A stretch of DNA of 64,000 nt from Rhodospirillaceae bacterium (GCA_002709955.1 PAQY01000003.1:39401-103400); one strand, 5' to 3'; counted from the first letter of the stretch, positions 9,198-18,459 are shown. Program-made: numbers and translations. Notes: a model not told the origin generated them from the letters alone.

Positions 9198-9304
9198 CTA
9201 GAGCATCATGCGCTCGCATGAGCTCACACATGATACTCTAACCACTTATTTTTTCAGCAAATGCGTCGTCGCAAACGATTCCGTTTGCTCGGGATTTGCT
9301 CTAA
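9198..9304. repeat. 107-bp structured intergenic repeat, copy A
   Basis: This segment is alignable without gaps over 107 bases, at about 80 percent identity, to 53355-53461. It has two hairpins: TAGAGCATCATG pairs with CATGATACTCTA (one C-A mismatch), then GCAAACG, loop ATTC, CGTTTGC. An outer AGCAAAT/ATTTGCT pair encloses the second. The ends read CTAGAG...CTCTAA, so the element as a whole is a short terminal inverted repeat. It lies between convergent genes, and its last CTA is the stop codon of the acyl-CoA dehydrogenase on the other strand. It probably also ends transcription from both sides. Confidence 0.85.
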
Positions 9305-10473
9305 TACGAGCGGGGCATGCCAAGCACATGCTCCGCCAAGTAACTTAGGATCAAATTCGAGGATATCGGCGCGACCTGATACAGGCGCGTCTCCCGAAAC
9401 TTGCGCTCGATGTCATATTCCTCGGCAAAGCCAAAGCCACCATGTGTCTGAACACAGGCTTCTGCCGCCATCCAGGACGCCTCTGCGGCCAGCATCTTGG
9501 CGATATTCGCTTCCTCGCCACAATCTGCGCCAGCCTCATACAGACCGGCTGCGTGATGGACCATCAATTCAGCGGTTCGCATATGCGCATAGGCCTTGGC
9601 CAAAGGAAACTGGATGCCCTGATTCTGGCCGATCGGACGCCCGAACACGACCCGTTCACAGGCATAGGCCGATGCCTTTTCCAGGAACCATTTCGCATCC
9701 CCAATGCATTCCGCCGCAATCAATATGCGCTCCGCATTCATGCCAGACAGGATATAGCGAAAACCCTTCCCCTCTTCGCCCAGCAGGTTTTCGACAGGGA
9801 CCTTAACATTTTCAAAAAAGACTTCCGTCGTTGAGTGATTCATCATCGTGCGGATCGGCTTAATGGTCATGCCGTCCTTCTTTGCCTCACGCATATCGAC
9901 GATCAGGACGGACAATCCGTCAGAGCGCTTCTTAACGTCCTCTTTCGGGGTTGTCCGCACCAGCAGCAGCATAAGGTCTGAATGTTCCGCGCGGCTGGTC
10001 CAAACCTTCTGACCATTGACGATGTAATGACCCCCCTCTCGCCGCGCAAAGGTGCGCAGGGACAGCGTATCGGTGCCACTGGTCGGCTCTGTCACGCCAA
10101 AGGCTTGCAGTCGCAATTCACCAGAGGCTATTTGCGGCAGATAGCGCTGTTTCTGTTCCGCATTTCCATGCCGCAGGACTGCCCCCATCATGTAAATCTG
10201 GGCGTGACAGGCGGCCCCATTGCCACCCTGTCTTTGAATTTCCTCAAGGATCGCAACGGCCCCGGACAGCGCCATGCCGGAACCACCATATTCTTCAGGA
10301 ATCAAAACGGATAAATATCCCGCGTCAGACAAGGCCTTCACAAATTCGCTGGGATAGGCCGACTCCCGGTCCATCTCCCGCCAGTATTCTGGGGGAAAGC
10401 CTTGGCACAGCTTCGCGATACTCTCTCGGATTTGAACAATCTCTTCATCATCATTAACAAATTTGAACTGCAT
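9301..10473 (-). CDS. Acyl-CoA dehydrogenase family protein (canonical catalytic Glu absent)
   Basis: A 390-residue flavoprotein with the acyl-CoA dehydrogenase fold. The FAD/substrate region reads LQAFGVTEPTSGTDTLSLRTFA, followed by KVWTSRAEHSDLMLLLVRT. The C-terminal segment that normally carries the base (YEGTSEIQ) reads YQVAPISSNLIL, so Pro stands where Glu is expected; the base may be elsewhere, as in isovaleryl-CoA dehydrogenase, or the protein may not be a dehydrogenase. It is monocistronic and bordered by a repeat that donates its TAG stop. The acyl substrate is unknown. Confidence 0.85.
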   Translation of the reverse strand: MQFKFVNDDEEIVQIRESIAKLCQGFPPEYWREMDRESAYPSEFVKALSDAGYLSVLIPEEYGGSGMALSGAVAILEEIQRQGGNGAACHAQIYMMGAVLRHGNAEQKQRYLPQIASGELRLQAFGVTEPTSGTDTLSLRTFARREGGHYIVNGQKVWTSRAEHSDLMLLLVRTTPKEDVKKRSDGLSVLIVDMREAKKDGMTIKPIRTMMNHSTTEVFFENVKVPVENLLGEEGKGFRYILSGMNAERILIAAECIGDAKWFLEKASAYACERVVFGRPIGQNQGIQFPLAKAYAHMRTAELMVHHAAGLYEAGADCGEEANIAKMLAAEASWMAAEACVQTHGGFGFAEEYDIERKFRETRLYQVAPISSNLILSYLAEHVLGMPRSY

Positions 10474-10718
10474 GGAATCCTCTTACATCTTGGAACGGTT
10501 CCCGTGCATCATGCGGGTACAGAAAGCCCAAGAAAAGCCGAAACGAGGCGGATCAACCCATAGGATAAAAATAGCTAAACTATTATGGATGCATCGAAAA
10601 TTCTAGATACCCCTGTATCGTGCAATGCCGGACAGATTGCGCGAATAACCGACCGGAACACAGACCAGCCATACAGCCGGATCCCGCCATTTCCTATCAT
10701 AAGGACAATACCGGAGGC
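10474..10718. other. Intergenic stretch between the dehydrogenase and the iron module
   Basis: No gene was seen here. It carries the promoter side of the dehydrogenase at 9301 (AT-rich near 10565-10590) and the end of the small membrane-protein gene. A short CCCG...GGG dyad at 10509-10525 has no obvious role. Confidence 0.4.
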
Positions 10719-10931
10719 TTAATCCCCGCCCTTGTCGCCCGCTATGCGTCGGTATTTGAATGCCCATACAATGGCCGCAAGGGGAAAGAAAAGCCCGGCC
10801 CAGGACAGAATGTCCGACAGCCCGTCCCCCAACAATCCAGCGATCAGCCCCACCAGCGTCAAGAGTGCCAGGAACAAAGGGATCGCGAAAATCTGCCAGT
10901 TGGTTTTTGCGGTAACCCGACGTTGTTTCAT
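10719..10931 (-). CDS. Small two-helix membrane protein linked to the PepSY gene
   Basis: A 70-residue protein with two hydrophobic helices (IFAIPLFLALLTLVGLIAGLL and ILSWAGLFFPLAAIVWAF) and basic ends. No family was recognised. Its ATG overlaps the stop of the PepSY protein by four bases, so it is part of the iron-uptake operon and probably a partner or accessory to that inner-membrane protein. Similar tiny proteins are common beside PepSY/TonB-receptor genes in proteobacteria; its role is unknown. Confidence 0.7.
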   Translation of the reverse strand: MKQRRVTAKTNWQIFAIPLFLALLTLVGLIAGLLGDGLSDILSWAGLFFPLAAIVWAFKYRRIAGDKGGD

Positions 10932-12160
10932 GATCGACTACCAGAAAGCCTGGCGGATTGGGGGGCTGGTGCGGTCTGTGTGTCGGCGCGCACCGTCTTC
11001 ATTTTCCCCAACCAAAGATACAATCCGCTGATCAGGATGACGATGGCCAGGATATCCAATATGGCCCATAGGACCTTCATCGGCATCCCACCATAATCCC
11101 CGAAATGCAGCGGAGAGGATAAGCGAAGCGCCGTCATATACCACGGCATGGTGCGCATCGCGGTGAATTCGCCCGTTTCCGCATCTATCAGGGCTGGGGT
11201 CAACAATTGACTGGTTGCTGGCGTCGCCCCGCGCAGCCAGACGGCATAATGATGATCACTGCTGAACCGGACGCCTGGAAAGGCCACAAATTGCGGGCGC
11301 ATGCCGGGGCTTGCAGATTTTGCCGTCGCAACAGCGTCATGCAGAGACGAGAATGTTTCAGGCGTGGCCTTGCCGCCATAAATCTGGGTCAATTCTGAAA
11401 GCTGCTGCCAGCGCCACAGATCAACCAGCGGCGTCGATATTGTCTGGATCACACCGGTCACCGTAACAACGGTCAGCCACATCACGGTCACGATGCCCAA
11501 TAGATTGTGCAGGTCCAGCCAGGTCTTTCGGGCCACCCGCTTGGCAGGGGCAGGACCCGCCGGGACTGTCGCACTGGCGGATTGTGCATCGCCTGCGGGC
11601 GTGGGGACATCCCGCCTGCCGCGAACACGCAGCGTCCCGAAATCCAACCGCCGCATGAAGGGCGTATAGACGACCACGCCAGAAACAATCGCCAGGATCA
11701 TAAGAAAGCCCATCAGGCCCAGGAAATATTCTCCCCACGGCCCAAGGAACATATCAGTATGCAGATCCAGGATGAAATGCATGATCCCGTCATCGGTAAT
11801 CGCACCAACAATTTCTGCCGTGCGCAAGTCGATTGAAGTGATGTGCATTTGTTCCAACGTCGATCGCGCCACCGGACCGGTCGTGACATTTACGACCGGT
11901 CGATCAATGTCAAAACTCATGAACAGGCCACGCTCCCCCGGATAGGCATCCAATGCTGTCTGCAAAGCCTCGTCCAAAGACTTCAAAGGCGTTCCGTCCG
12001 GCATTTCAGGCAGGGCCTGATCCTCTTCCAGAAGACTTTCGATCTCGTCATGAAAGATCAGCGGCAGGCCTGTCAGGCACAGCATCAACATGAATACTGT
12101 GCAGACAAGGCTGGTCCATTTATGCAACCAGATCCAGACTTTCAGCGAACGGTTAGACAT
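10928..12160 (-). CDS. PepSY-associated TM-helix protein (PiuB-like)
   Basis: A 410-residue inner-membrane protein. It begins SLKVWIWLHKWTSLVCTVFMLMLCLTGLPLIF, the conserved His-containing first helix of the PepSY_TM family, and has further helices around FLGLMGFLMILAIVSGVVVYTP, LHNLLGIVTVMWLTVVTVTGVI and LWAILDILAIVILISGLYLWLG. Such proteins often act as periplasm-facing reductases for ferric siderophores. ATG at 12160 is chosen over GTG at 12187 because GGAG lies nine bases upstream. It follows the TonB receptor, fitting a role in releasing iron after import. Confidence 0.85.
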   Translation of the reverse strand: MSNRSLKVWIWLHKWTSLVCTVFMLMLCLTGLPLIFHDEIESLLEEDQALPEMPDGTPLKSLDEALQTALDAYPGERGLFMSFDIDRPVVNVTTGPVARSTLEQMHITSIDLRTAEIVGAITDDGIMHFILDLHTDMFLGPWGEYFLGLMGFLMILAIVSGVVVYTPFMRRLDFGTLRVRGRRDVPTPAGDAQSASATVPAGPAPAKRVARKTWLDLHNLLGIVTVMWLTVVTVTGVIQTISTPLVDLWRWQQLSELTQIYGGKATPETFSSLHDAVATAKSASPGMRPQFVAFPGVRFSSDHHYAVWLRGATPATSQLLTPALIDAETGEFTAMRTMPWYMTALRLSSPLHFGDYGGMPMKVLWAILDILAIVILISGLYLWLGKMKTVRADTQTAPAPQSARLSGSRS

Positions 12161-12191
12161 TGGCGGCGGCTCCGGCTTCCCTCTCACCCCA

Positions 12192-14723
12192 TCAGAAATT
12201 GGTGGAGACCGAGAGTTTCCCTGTCAGGGGCGCCCCTTGCGTCAGGTATCCACCCTGCACGGAAGCCCAGTAGGCATTGTTCGTCACGTTTTCGATATTC
12301 GCCCGGAACGTAACGTCCTGACCGTCAATGGTCTGGGTCGTGCGCGCGCCGATATCCAACCGCGACCACTCGGGAACCCGCTTTGTATTCGCCGTATCCT
12401 GATATTGCGTTCCGGTATAAATCATCCGGGCGCTTAGCGTGGTTGCACTGAGATAGGGAAGGTCCCATTCGACACCCATATTGGCCTGATATTGTGGCGC
12501 GCCGACTGCGAAATTGCCGTCATTGTTGCCACCCGCCGTTTTAGACAATTCGGCCTGGGTATAGGTCACGCCGCCTAGAAGATGGAGATCCGGGGTCAGG
12601 TCCCCAAAGGCTAACAGTTCGATACCACGGTTGCGCTGTTCCCCATCAATGCCAAAGACATTTGTGGTCGGATCGGTGATCCCGCTGGGCTGGCTGGTCT
12701 GAAACACGGCGGCAGACCCACCGATTGTTCCATAATCTAGCTTAACCCCAGCTTCATACTGCACAGAGACATAGGGGGGGAAGACTTCCCCCGTATTTGC
12801 CGCCGTGGTCGGTGCAGTTGGTCCCTGGGCCAAACCTTCAATTCTGTTGGCATAGAGAGAAATCTGTTCCGTCGGACGGATCACCAGACCGACAACTGGG
12901 GATAGTTTGGATTCATTATAGTTCGACGTTTCCCGAAGGCTGGCCCGGTTATACCCCTTAACCTTCACGGTCTGGTGGCGCGCACCCAGCGTGACCAGCA
13001 CTTGATCGTCGACAAAACCCAGCGTATCGGACAGGAAATAGCTATTCAGCCAGGATTCACTGACTTTTGGCAGGTCCTGCAAATCCCCACCGGTGGATGT
13101 CGCGTTGGGAATGGACACGCTGACTGGATTATAGATGTTCGTATTTTGATTTGACCCAAAAACGAAGGAGTTGCGATTGACCGTATGGAAAGCAGACATG
13201 CCCGCATTTATCTGATGTGTGACATCACCGGTTTCCGCCTGTGCACGCCCCCCAAACTGACCGCTTAAGGTCTGATCCTCACGCGGAACGTCCAATCGCC
13301 CGATTGTGGCATCCCCGGCAACATTCGTTACTGTTGGGCTGGCATAAATTCCGTCCTCTCGCATGAAGCGATAGCCAACCGCGCCATATAAGGTCAACGA
13401 GTCCAGCACATCATATTCACCCCGCATTTGGATGAACCGATCTTCCAGATTGGAAAAGGAGTAATCTGTCCCATAATTGGTGCTGGCATCTGGCGCATCA
13501 GGAATGACCGAAGAACTGACATTGACGACCGGGCGCCCCTTGTCGATCCGTTGCGATTGCAACAGCGTATCCAGGGTCAACCGCACCTTTTCACCGCGAT
13601 AATCCAAGGCCGCAGAGGCAAGGCGAGAGGTGCGTTCCTCGTCGTCAATCGCAGTTTCCCCGTCCCGAGAGGAGAGATTGACCCGTATGCCGAACGCATT
13701 GTCTGAACCGAACCGGCGACCGACATCTGCATGACCGCCAATTTCTGACGTCATCCCATATTTACCGGTCACGGACGTGATTGGTGTGTCTTCGGCACGC
13801 TTTGGCACCAGATTGATGGTACCACCCGTTCCGGTACTGCCCGGTGGGATACCGTTTACAAAGGCACTGGCCCCGCGAAACACTTCCACCCGTTCATAAG
13901 CATCGATATTGGCAATCTGCCGCGGTGTGGTCCCGTACAGCCCGTCCATCGACACATCTTCCATGGCCAATGGGAAACCACGCACCACAAAAAGTTCTGA
14001 AAAGTTACCAAATCCATACCCGCTTCGAACCGACGGATCATTCGCCATCACATCTGCAATCGATTCCGCCTGCTGATTGCGGATTGCCTGTTCTGTATAT
14101 CCTGTCGCGCTGAAAGGGGTGTCCATCATATCCTGGTTTCCCAGCACCCCGATCCGGGCACCCCGCGCCACCTGACCACCGGCATAGGGGCTGGGCAGGT
14201 TTTCAATGTCCGACAACGGGGATGCGCCGGTTCCTGCCACAGTGACAGGATCCAGCAGGATCGTTGATCCGGTCTGCTGTGCCCGCTTTTCGATGGCGAT
14301 GGTCGAACCATCCGCCATGCGATAGGTCAGGTCGCTGCCCGCCAGAAGGGTCGCAACGGCTTCGTCTGAGGTCATTTCGCCCGTAACGGCAGGGGATTGA
14401 AGACCCCGCACAAGCGCCCCATCCACCGTTACCTGAAGCCCGGATTGTTGCCCGAATATGGCCAGCGCACTGGCCAATGGCTGTGCCGGAATATCATAGA
14501 TCTGCACAGATCCATTTCCGGCCTGGGCCAGTTGCAATGGCGTCACGCCCCATAGCTGTGACTGTGGGGCAGAAAGTATCTGTTCTTGATTCCCCTGAAG
14601 CCGCGCTTCTTCTGCCGCCACGGGGCGGTTGCTCAGAACAGCGACCAGCGCTGTTGTCACCAGCAGGGCGCTGACTCTCAAGCGTCGACTGCCGCGAAGT
14701 GTGTTTGCAACGTTTATCGCCAT
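12192..14723 (-). CDS. TonB-dependent siderophore receptor with STN signalling domain
   Basis: An 843-residue outer-membrane receptor. A signal peptide (LRVSALLVTTALVAVLSNRPVAAEE) leads into an STN domain (YDIPAQPLASALAIFGQQSGLQVTVDGALVRG), which contacts a FecR-type regulator. The plug follows (PFSATGYTEQAIRNQQAESIADVMANDPSVR), then a beta-barrel ending in the terminal Phe of KLSVSTNF. This is the FpvA/FecA arrangement for ferric-siderophore import with cell-surface signalling. ATG at 14723 is selected because GGAGAG lies six bases upstream; longer versions add an implausible basic leader. The cognate siderophore is unknown. Confidence 0.92.
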   Translation of the reverse strand: MAINVANTLRGSRRLRVSALLVTTALVAVLSNRPVAAEEARLQGNQEQILSAPQSQLWGVTPLQLAQAGNGSVQIYDIPAQPLASALAIFGQQSGLQVTVDGALVRGLQSPAVTGEMTSDEAVATLLAGSDLTYRMADGSTIAIEKRAQQTGSTILLDPVTVAGTGASPLSDIENLPSPYAGGQVARGARIGVLGNQDMMDTPFSATGYTEQAIRNQQAESIADVMANDPSVRSGYGFGNFSELFVVRGFPLAMEDVSMDGLYGTTPRQIANIDAYERVEVFRGASAFVNGIPPGSTGTGGTINLVPKRAEDTPITSVTGKYGMTSEIGGHADVGRRFGSDNAFGIRVNLSSRDGETAIDDEERTSRLASAALDYRGEKVRLTLDTLLQSQRIDKGRPVVNVSSSVIPDAPDASTNYGTDYSFSNLEDRFIQMRGEYDVLDSLTLYGAVGYRFMREDGIYASPTVTNVAGDATIGRLDVPREDQTLSGQFGGRAQAETGDVTHQINAGMSAFHTVNRNSFVFGSNQNTNIYNPVSVSIPNATSTGGDLQDLPKVSESWLNSYFLSDTLGFVDDQVLVTLGARHQTVKVKGYNRASLRETSNYNESKLSPVVGLVIRPTEQISLYANRIEGLAQGPTAPTTAANTGEVFPPYVSVQYEAGVKLDYGTIGGSAAVFQTSQPSGITDPTTNVFGIDGEQRNRGIELLAFGDLTPDLHLLGGVTYTQAELSKTAGGNNDGNFAVGAPQYQANMGVEWDLPYLSATTLSARMIYTGTQYQDTANTKRVPEWSRLDIGARTTQTIDGQDVTFRANIENVTNNAYWASVQGGYLTQGAPLTGKLSVSTNF

Positions 14724-14894
14724 TGTATCTCTCCGGTCAAAATTCAGGATGGTAGAAACAGATCGATTTCGCATGGCGATGGCTGTGCGAATGCGTCTTA
14801 TTTCCAATATTCTCCTGCAGAGACGATGACCGAGAGCATCTTTCTAAAAAAAACTTTCAGAAAACGGGCAGAATATTGATTTTAATGGATTCTT

Positions 14895-15914
14895 TTATGT
14901 CTCTGATAAGATCAATATCCAGGGCGTAACGCGCCACAGCGTCAGGTTATGGGCCAAAGCGACGGCCCGAACTGCATTTTCTGGATCAGACAGGCTGTAA
15001 TACCCCGTGATCGGTCGATCCGCCATACTTGGATTGGCCAGGATTACCGCGCCGGGCAGGTAGTCCTGGAGTTGATCAAGGACTGCGCCCAATGGTTCAT
15101 CCTGAACAACCAGTCGGTTTTCCCGCCAGGCCGCGACCTGAGACGGGGATATTGTCCTCAGCGCCACTGCGCCTAATCGGTCAATCGACGCAGATTGTCC
15201 CGCGATCAATGTTTCTGAAACCATTCTGGTGGCTGAATGATAGTCGATCCGCACACTGCCTTCCCGGACGGCCACGGTATTGGCGTGATCATTCACGCGA
15301 ACCGCAAATTGGGTTCCGGTGACAGTCGTGACCAGATCACCGCTGAGCACACGAAACGGGCGGTGCGGATTTGTTTCAACGTCAAAATAAGCGCTGCCGG
15401 AAAGCAGATCGATCCGCCGTTCGTTTGGCGTAAAATCGATCGCAAGGGACGTTCCTGGTGCCATCGTGACCGTGCTGCCATCCTGCAATGTGATGGTGCG
15501 CGTTTCGGCTGTTCCGGTCATGTAATCTGATTGAAGCACTGTTGAGATGGTTGGCAGAAACACAAGCAACAGACAGGCCGCCACCGCCATCCCCGCCAAA
15601 GCCCCCCAGCCCCGGCGGACATGACTTTCGCGCCCGGCAGGCCGCGCAGACATTCCTGCTGTGGCAGTGATCGCAGGTTTAGCCAGTGTCCCCTGACGCC
15701 CCCAAACATTCTGAAATTCCGGGATGCTGTCGCGAATTAAACCGTCAACTTGTCCGGTTGCCTGCCAGGCCTGAAAATGAAGGGGAGAGGCATTCACCCA
15801 GGCCGCAAACTCTTTCTGCAAGTCAGGGTCATCTGGATCATCCTGCAACAGGATCAACCAGTTTGTCGCCTCCCGCGACGCGGTTTCCAGTGCTTGGGTC
15901 GGGTCGTCGGTCAT
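14895..15914 (-). CDS. FecR-family anti-sigma factor / regulator
   Basis: A 339-residue FecR protein. The N-terminal DUF4880 segment (TNWLILLQDDPDDPDLQKEFAAWVNASPLHFQAWQ) is cytoplasmic and binds sigma. One transmembrane helix (ALAGMAVAACLLLVFLPTIS) follows, and the periplasmic FecR domain contains TRTITLQDGSTVTMAPGTSLAIDF. It relays receptor occupancy to the FecI sigma factor. ATG at 15914 has GAGGA five bases upstream, better than TTG at 15926. It sits between receptor and sigma genes in the usual order. Confidence 0.92.
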   Translation of the reverse strand: MTDDPTQALETASREATNWLILLQDDPDDPDLQKEFAAWVNASPLHFQAWQATGQVDGLIRDSIPEFQNVWGRQGTLAKPAITATAGMSARPAGRESHVRRGWGALAGMAVAACLLLVFLPTISTVLQSDYMTGTAETRTITLQDGSTVTMAPGTSLAIDFTPNERRIDLLSGSAYFDVETNPHRPFRVLSGDLVTTVTGTQFAVRVNDHANTVAVREGSVRIDYHSATRMVSETLIAGQSASIDRLGAVALRTISPSQVAAWRENRLVVQDEPLGAVLDQLQDYLPGAVILANPSMADRPITGYYSLSDPENAVRAVALAHNLTLWRVTPWILILSET

Positions 15915-16040
15915 GCTGTTCCTCAAACTGCGGTATTGGACGGAAGCCGGGCGAATGCCGACCCTGTGATAAAAGAAGCCGTCTATTAATAATGGACGGT
16001 TATCGAGCGGTGTTTTCTAGAAAATAATCGAGTTACAGGA

Positions 16041-16553
16041 TCAAGGCCACCCCAAGCGTCGCTTGCAATGGTCTACACCTTCCGCAACCAGAATATGAGC
16101 CATTGGCAAGGATATGTTCAATGTGGCCGCAATCTCGCGCAGTTTGTATCCACCGATCCTGTGCATTTCCAGCGCAATGCGGGTGCGCTGGGGCAATTCC
16201 GCCATCGCATCCTGAACCTGCGAAAGCTGGTCCCGATACAGGGCAATAGTCTCTGGCGTCGCGGTCGACGGTGCGTCGTGCACCCCGTGTATATCGTCTT
16301 TTTGGTTCAACAGGGTCCGCTGTTCCCGCGCGGTTTTGCGATGACCATCAATCGCCAGATTGCGCACGATGCGATACAGATAGTTTCGGGGTTCATCCAG
16401 TCGCCGCCGGTCTGTCGCCTGGGACAGGCGCATCCAGGCTTCCTGTACCAGATCTTCCGCATTGGCGCGATTGCCCGTTAATCCAGACGCATAATCGACC
16501 AATGCCGCCCTATGCGTCAGAAAAAGGTCCTGAATGTTGGCATTCTGTCGCAA
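16041..16553 (-). CDS. FecI-type extracytoplasmic-function sigma factor
   Basis: A 170-residue ECF sigma factor. Region 2 includes LVDYASGLTGNRANAEDLVQEAWMRLSQ; region 4 includes PQRTRIALEMHRIGGYKLREIAATLNISLPMAHILVAEGVDHCKRRL. It directs polymerase to the receptor operon once released by the FecR partner. TTG at 16553 is preferred (AAAGGA nine bases upstream, and the N-terminus then fits FecI proteins); TTG at 16604 would also be open. A Fur box lies about 80 bases upstream, so low iron should induce it. Confidence 0.88.
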   Translation of the reverse strand: MRQNANIQDLFLTHRAALVDYASGLTGNRANAEDLVQEAWMRLSQATDRRRLDEPRNYLYRIVRNLAIDGHRKTAREQRTLLNQKDDIHGVHDAPSTATPETIALYRDQLSQVQDAMAELPQRTRIALEMHRIGGYKLREIAATLNISLPMAHILVAEGVDHCKRRLGWP

Positions 16554-16632
16554 TCTTTGCGATCCTTTATCGATCCTGAATCCGACAGACAGCCTGTGAC
16601 CCAACTGTCAGCCTGATAGAAACCAAACGTAT

Positions 16633-16651
16633 TAATACTGATAATCATTCG
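16633..16651. promoter_or_regulatory. Fur box upstream of the FecI-type sigma gene
   Basis: The 19 bases here match the classical Fur consensus at about 15 of 19 positions, with the core GATAATCATT (16640-16649) exact. It is correctly placed to repress the iron-responsive sigma factor when iron is plentiful. Confidence 0.75.
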
Positions 16652-16807
16652 CAAATTAACCTTGTAACGATACATATCCCGCATTGCAACAGCCGTATAT
16701 CCAGGGATTGCAATCGGTACCGTATCCAGCGATAGACCATTGGGATTCCGCACGGCACAACGATATCGGTCGTGCCGGGCGGAAGCTTCCAATTTAGGAC
16801 CGTGTCT

Positions 16808-17071
16808 TAGTGTGGTGCGCGGTTATTTGGGATCGATCAGGACGCTGTTTGCTGCGCTCCGGTTAGGAGCGTTTCGCGAAGCGATGCGGGGCATCGCAAG
16901 CGGAAGGCGACGCGGCCCGGAGCGCCGCAAACAGCGCCTTTGGTCCCTTTATCGGCCTGTCGGACAGCGTCGAGGGTGCTTGACGATGAACCACATCGCC
17001 TGCGCGCCCTCTCCTAGCCGACAGGCCGATAAAGGGATCCTGATGATCCCAAATAACCGCGCACCACACTA
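16808..17071. mobile_element. MITE-like element, 264 bp, with long terminal inverted repeats
   Basis: The left end TAGTGTGGTGCGCGGTTAT continues in an inverted copy at the right end; the arms are about 34 bases with one base inserted in the left arm. Terminal TA on both sides fits a TA target duplication. Inside are two more inverted pairs: 16847-16865 with 16918-16938 (CTGCGCTCCGG versus CCGGAGCGCC), and 16961-16973 with 17018-17031 (CCTTTATCGGCCTGTCGG and its complement). There is no transposase gene. It lies between the sigma gene and the amidohydrolase and supplies the latter's TAG stop. A 68-codon frame inside is judged non-genic. Confidence 0.8.
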
Positions 17072-18424
17072 GGCTGAAAGCAACATCCCCTGGGCCTGAT
17101 TGTTGGGCGCGCGATGAAACTTTCCATCCTGCATGATCGCAACAATCCGCTTCTTGTCCTGCAATATGCGAACATCCCGCAACGGGTCGCCATCGACCAA
17201 CAGCATGTCAGCCAGATAGCCTTCCTTGATCTGACCCAACTCGTGGCCCATGCCCATGATTTGCCCGCCCAGTTGGGTGGCAGACTGAATTGCTTCCATC
17301 GGGGTCATGCCGATCAGATCGACAAAATATTCAATATCCTTGGCATTGGTGCCATGCGGTGTCCAGGCAAAGCCATAATCACCACCGATCAGCACACGAA
17401 TACCCCGCTTGCGCATTTTCTGCATGGACTCGACGGCATGTTCCAATTCACGCTCATAGGCATCGGTAATCGGTGTACCGGGTTTAATGCCATACTCACC
17501 TGCATTGCGGGCTGTATTCAGCAACCAGGCCAGGCCCGGTGCGACGAAATGCTTGTCCTTGTTCGCCTCCAACATATCCAGTGCTTCTTCATCGGTGAAC
17601 GAGGCGTGATAGATATTATGAATGCCGAATTGGACGCATTTCTTGATCGATTCCTTGGACCTGGCATGGGCGGCAAGGCGGCGTCCCCGGCTGCGGGCCT
17701 CGTCACAAGCGACCTTGATTTCATCATCGGTGAACTGATTTTCTTCAGCCCCCATGCCCGTAATCTCTTCCCCCGACAGGTTCAGCTTGATCGTATCAAC
17801 GCCCCATTTCATCAAAATCCGAACATTGCGGCGCATGTCTTCAACGCCCGATACCACAATGCCCAGGTTAAGGCCTTCATGATCAATATGCGGCAGGGAT
17901 GCATCCCCCAGGCCCCCGACAGAAGTAAGCTCCGGCCCGGCGGCGGTATAGCGTGGGCCCGGCACCTTGCCGGACCGAATGGCGTCACGGATTACGACAT
18001 CCAAACGTGGCTTAGCTGCCGCCGCCCCGCAGCCAGCGGTGAAGCCTGCATCGAGCACGATTTTGGACATATAGACGCAATTGAGCATATGCTCTTCAAT
18101 CGGCATCATCTGAATGGGATTGATCCCCGGCGCATTGTTCCAGCTTAGATGCAGATGCGCGTCAATCAGCCCCGGCATCAGGGTCATGCCCCGCCCATCA
18201 ATCCGGGTGCTGCCCGTGGTCGACCAACTGTTCAGGCTGCCACCAAAGCCACTGCCCGTCCGGGTGATGGATTTGATCCGATTGCCCGATACCGTAACCT
18301 CCCCAGAAAAGGGTGGCTCACCCGATCCATTCAGGACCTGTACATTGCTAAAGACGATATCGGATGGACCCGCAGCAGCATCGCCACCCTTGCCGCCCCA
18401 GCCACTGAACCGGTTCTCTGCCAT
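17069..18424 (-). CDS. Metal-dependent amidohydrolase, imidazolonepropionase-like
   Basis: A 451-residue amidohydrolase. After a beta-rich N-terminal part (IVFSNVQVLNGSGEPPFSGEVTVSGNRI) comes the metal motif PGLIDAHLHLSW with H90 and H92. Further likely ligands are in RLAAHARSKESIKKC, NIYHASF and the Asp of LIGGDYGFAWTPHG. No classic signal peptide is present. It would hydrolyse a cyclic amide, ester or dipeptide. It is the last gene of the long Liv/Tm-1 operon, 36 bases below the alpha/beta hydrolase, and its final codon is in the adjacent repeat. Confidence 0.85.
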   Translation of the reverse strand: MAENRFSGWGGKGGDAAAGPSDIVFSNVQVLNGSGEPPFSGEVTVSGNRIKSITRTGSGFGGSLNSWSTTGSTRIDGRGMTLMPGLIDAHLHLSWNNAPGINPIQMMPIEEHMLNCVYMSKIVLDAGFTAGCGAAAAKPRLDVVIRDAIRSGKVPGPRYTAAGPELTSVGGLGDASLPHIDHEGLNLGIVVSGVEDMRRNVRILMKWGVDTIKLNLSGEEITGMGAEENQFTDDEIKVACDEARSRGRRLAAHARSKESIKKCVQFGIHNIYHASFTDEEALDMLEANKDKHFVAPGLAWLLNTARNAGEYGIKPGTPITDAYERELEHAVESMQKMRKRGIRVLIGGDYGFAWTPHGTNAKDIEYFVDLIGMTPMEAIQSATQLGGQIMGMGHELGQIKEGYLADMLLVDGDPLRDVRILQDKKRIVAIMQDGKFHRAPNNQAQGMLLSA

Positions 18425-18459
18425 GATTTCTCTCCCTTTCTAACGGGGTCCCCTCAGGC

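Noticed and set aside
16863..17069. 68-codon frame inside the MITE-like element
   Set aside because: It starts in the terminal repeat and covers both internal inverted repeats; such frames are by-products of the repeat and have no domain.
17114..18148. 344-codon plus-strand frame opposite the amidohydrolase
   Set aside because: The minus-strand protein has metal motifs and the correct length; the opposite frame shows no family features.
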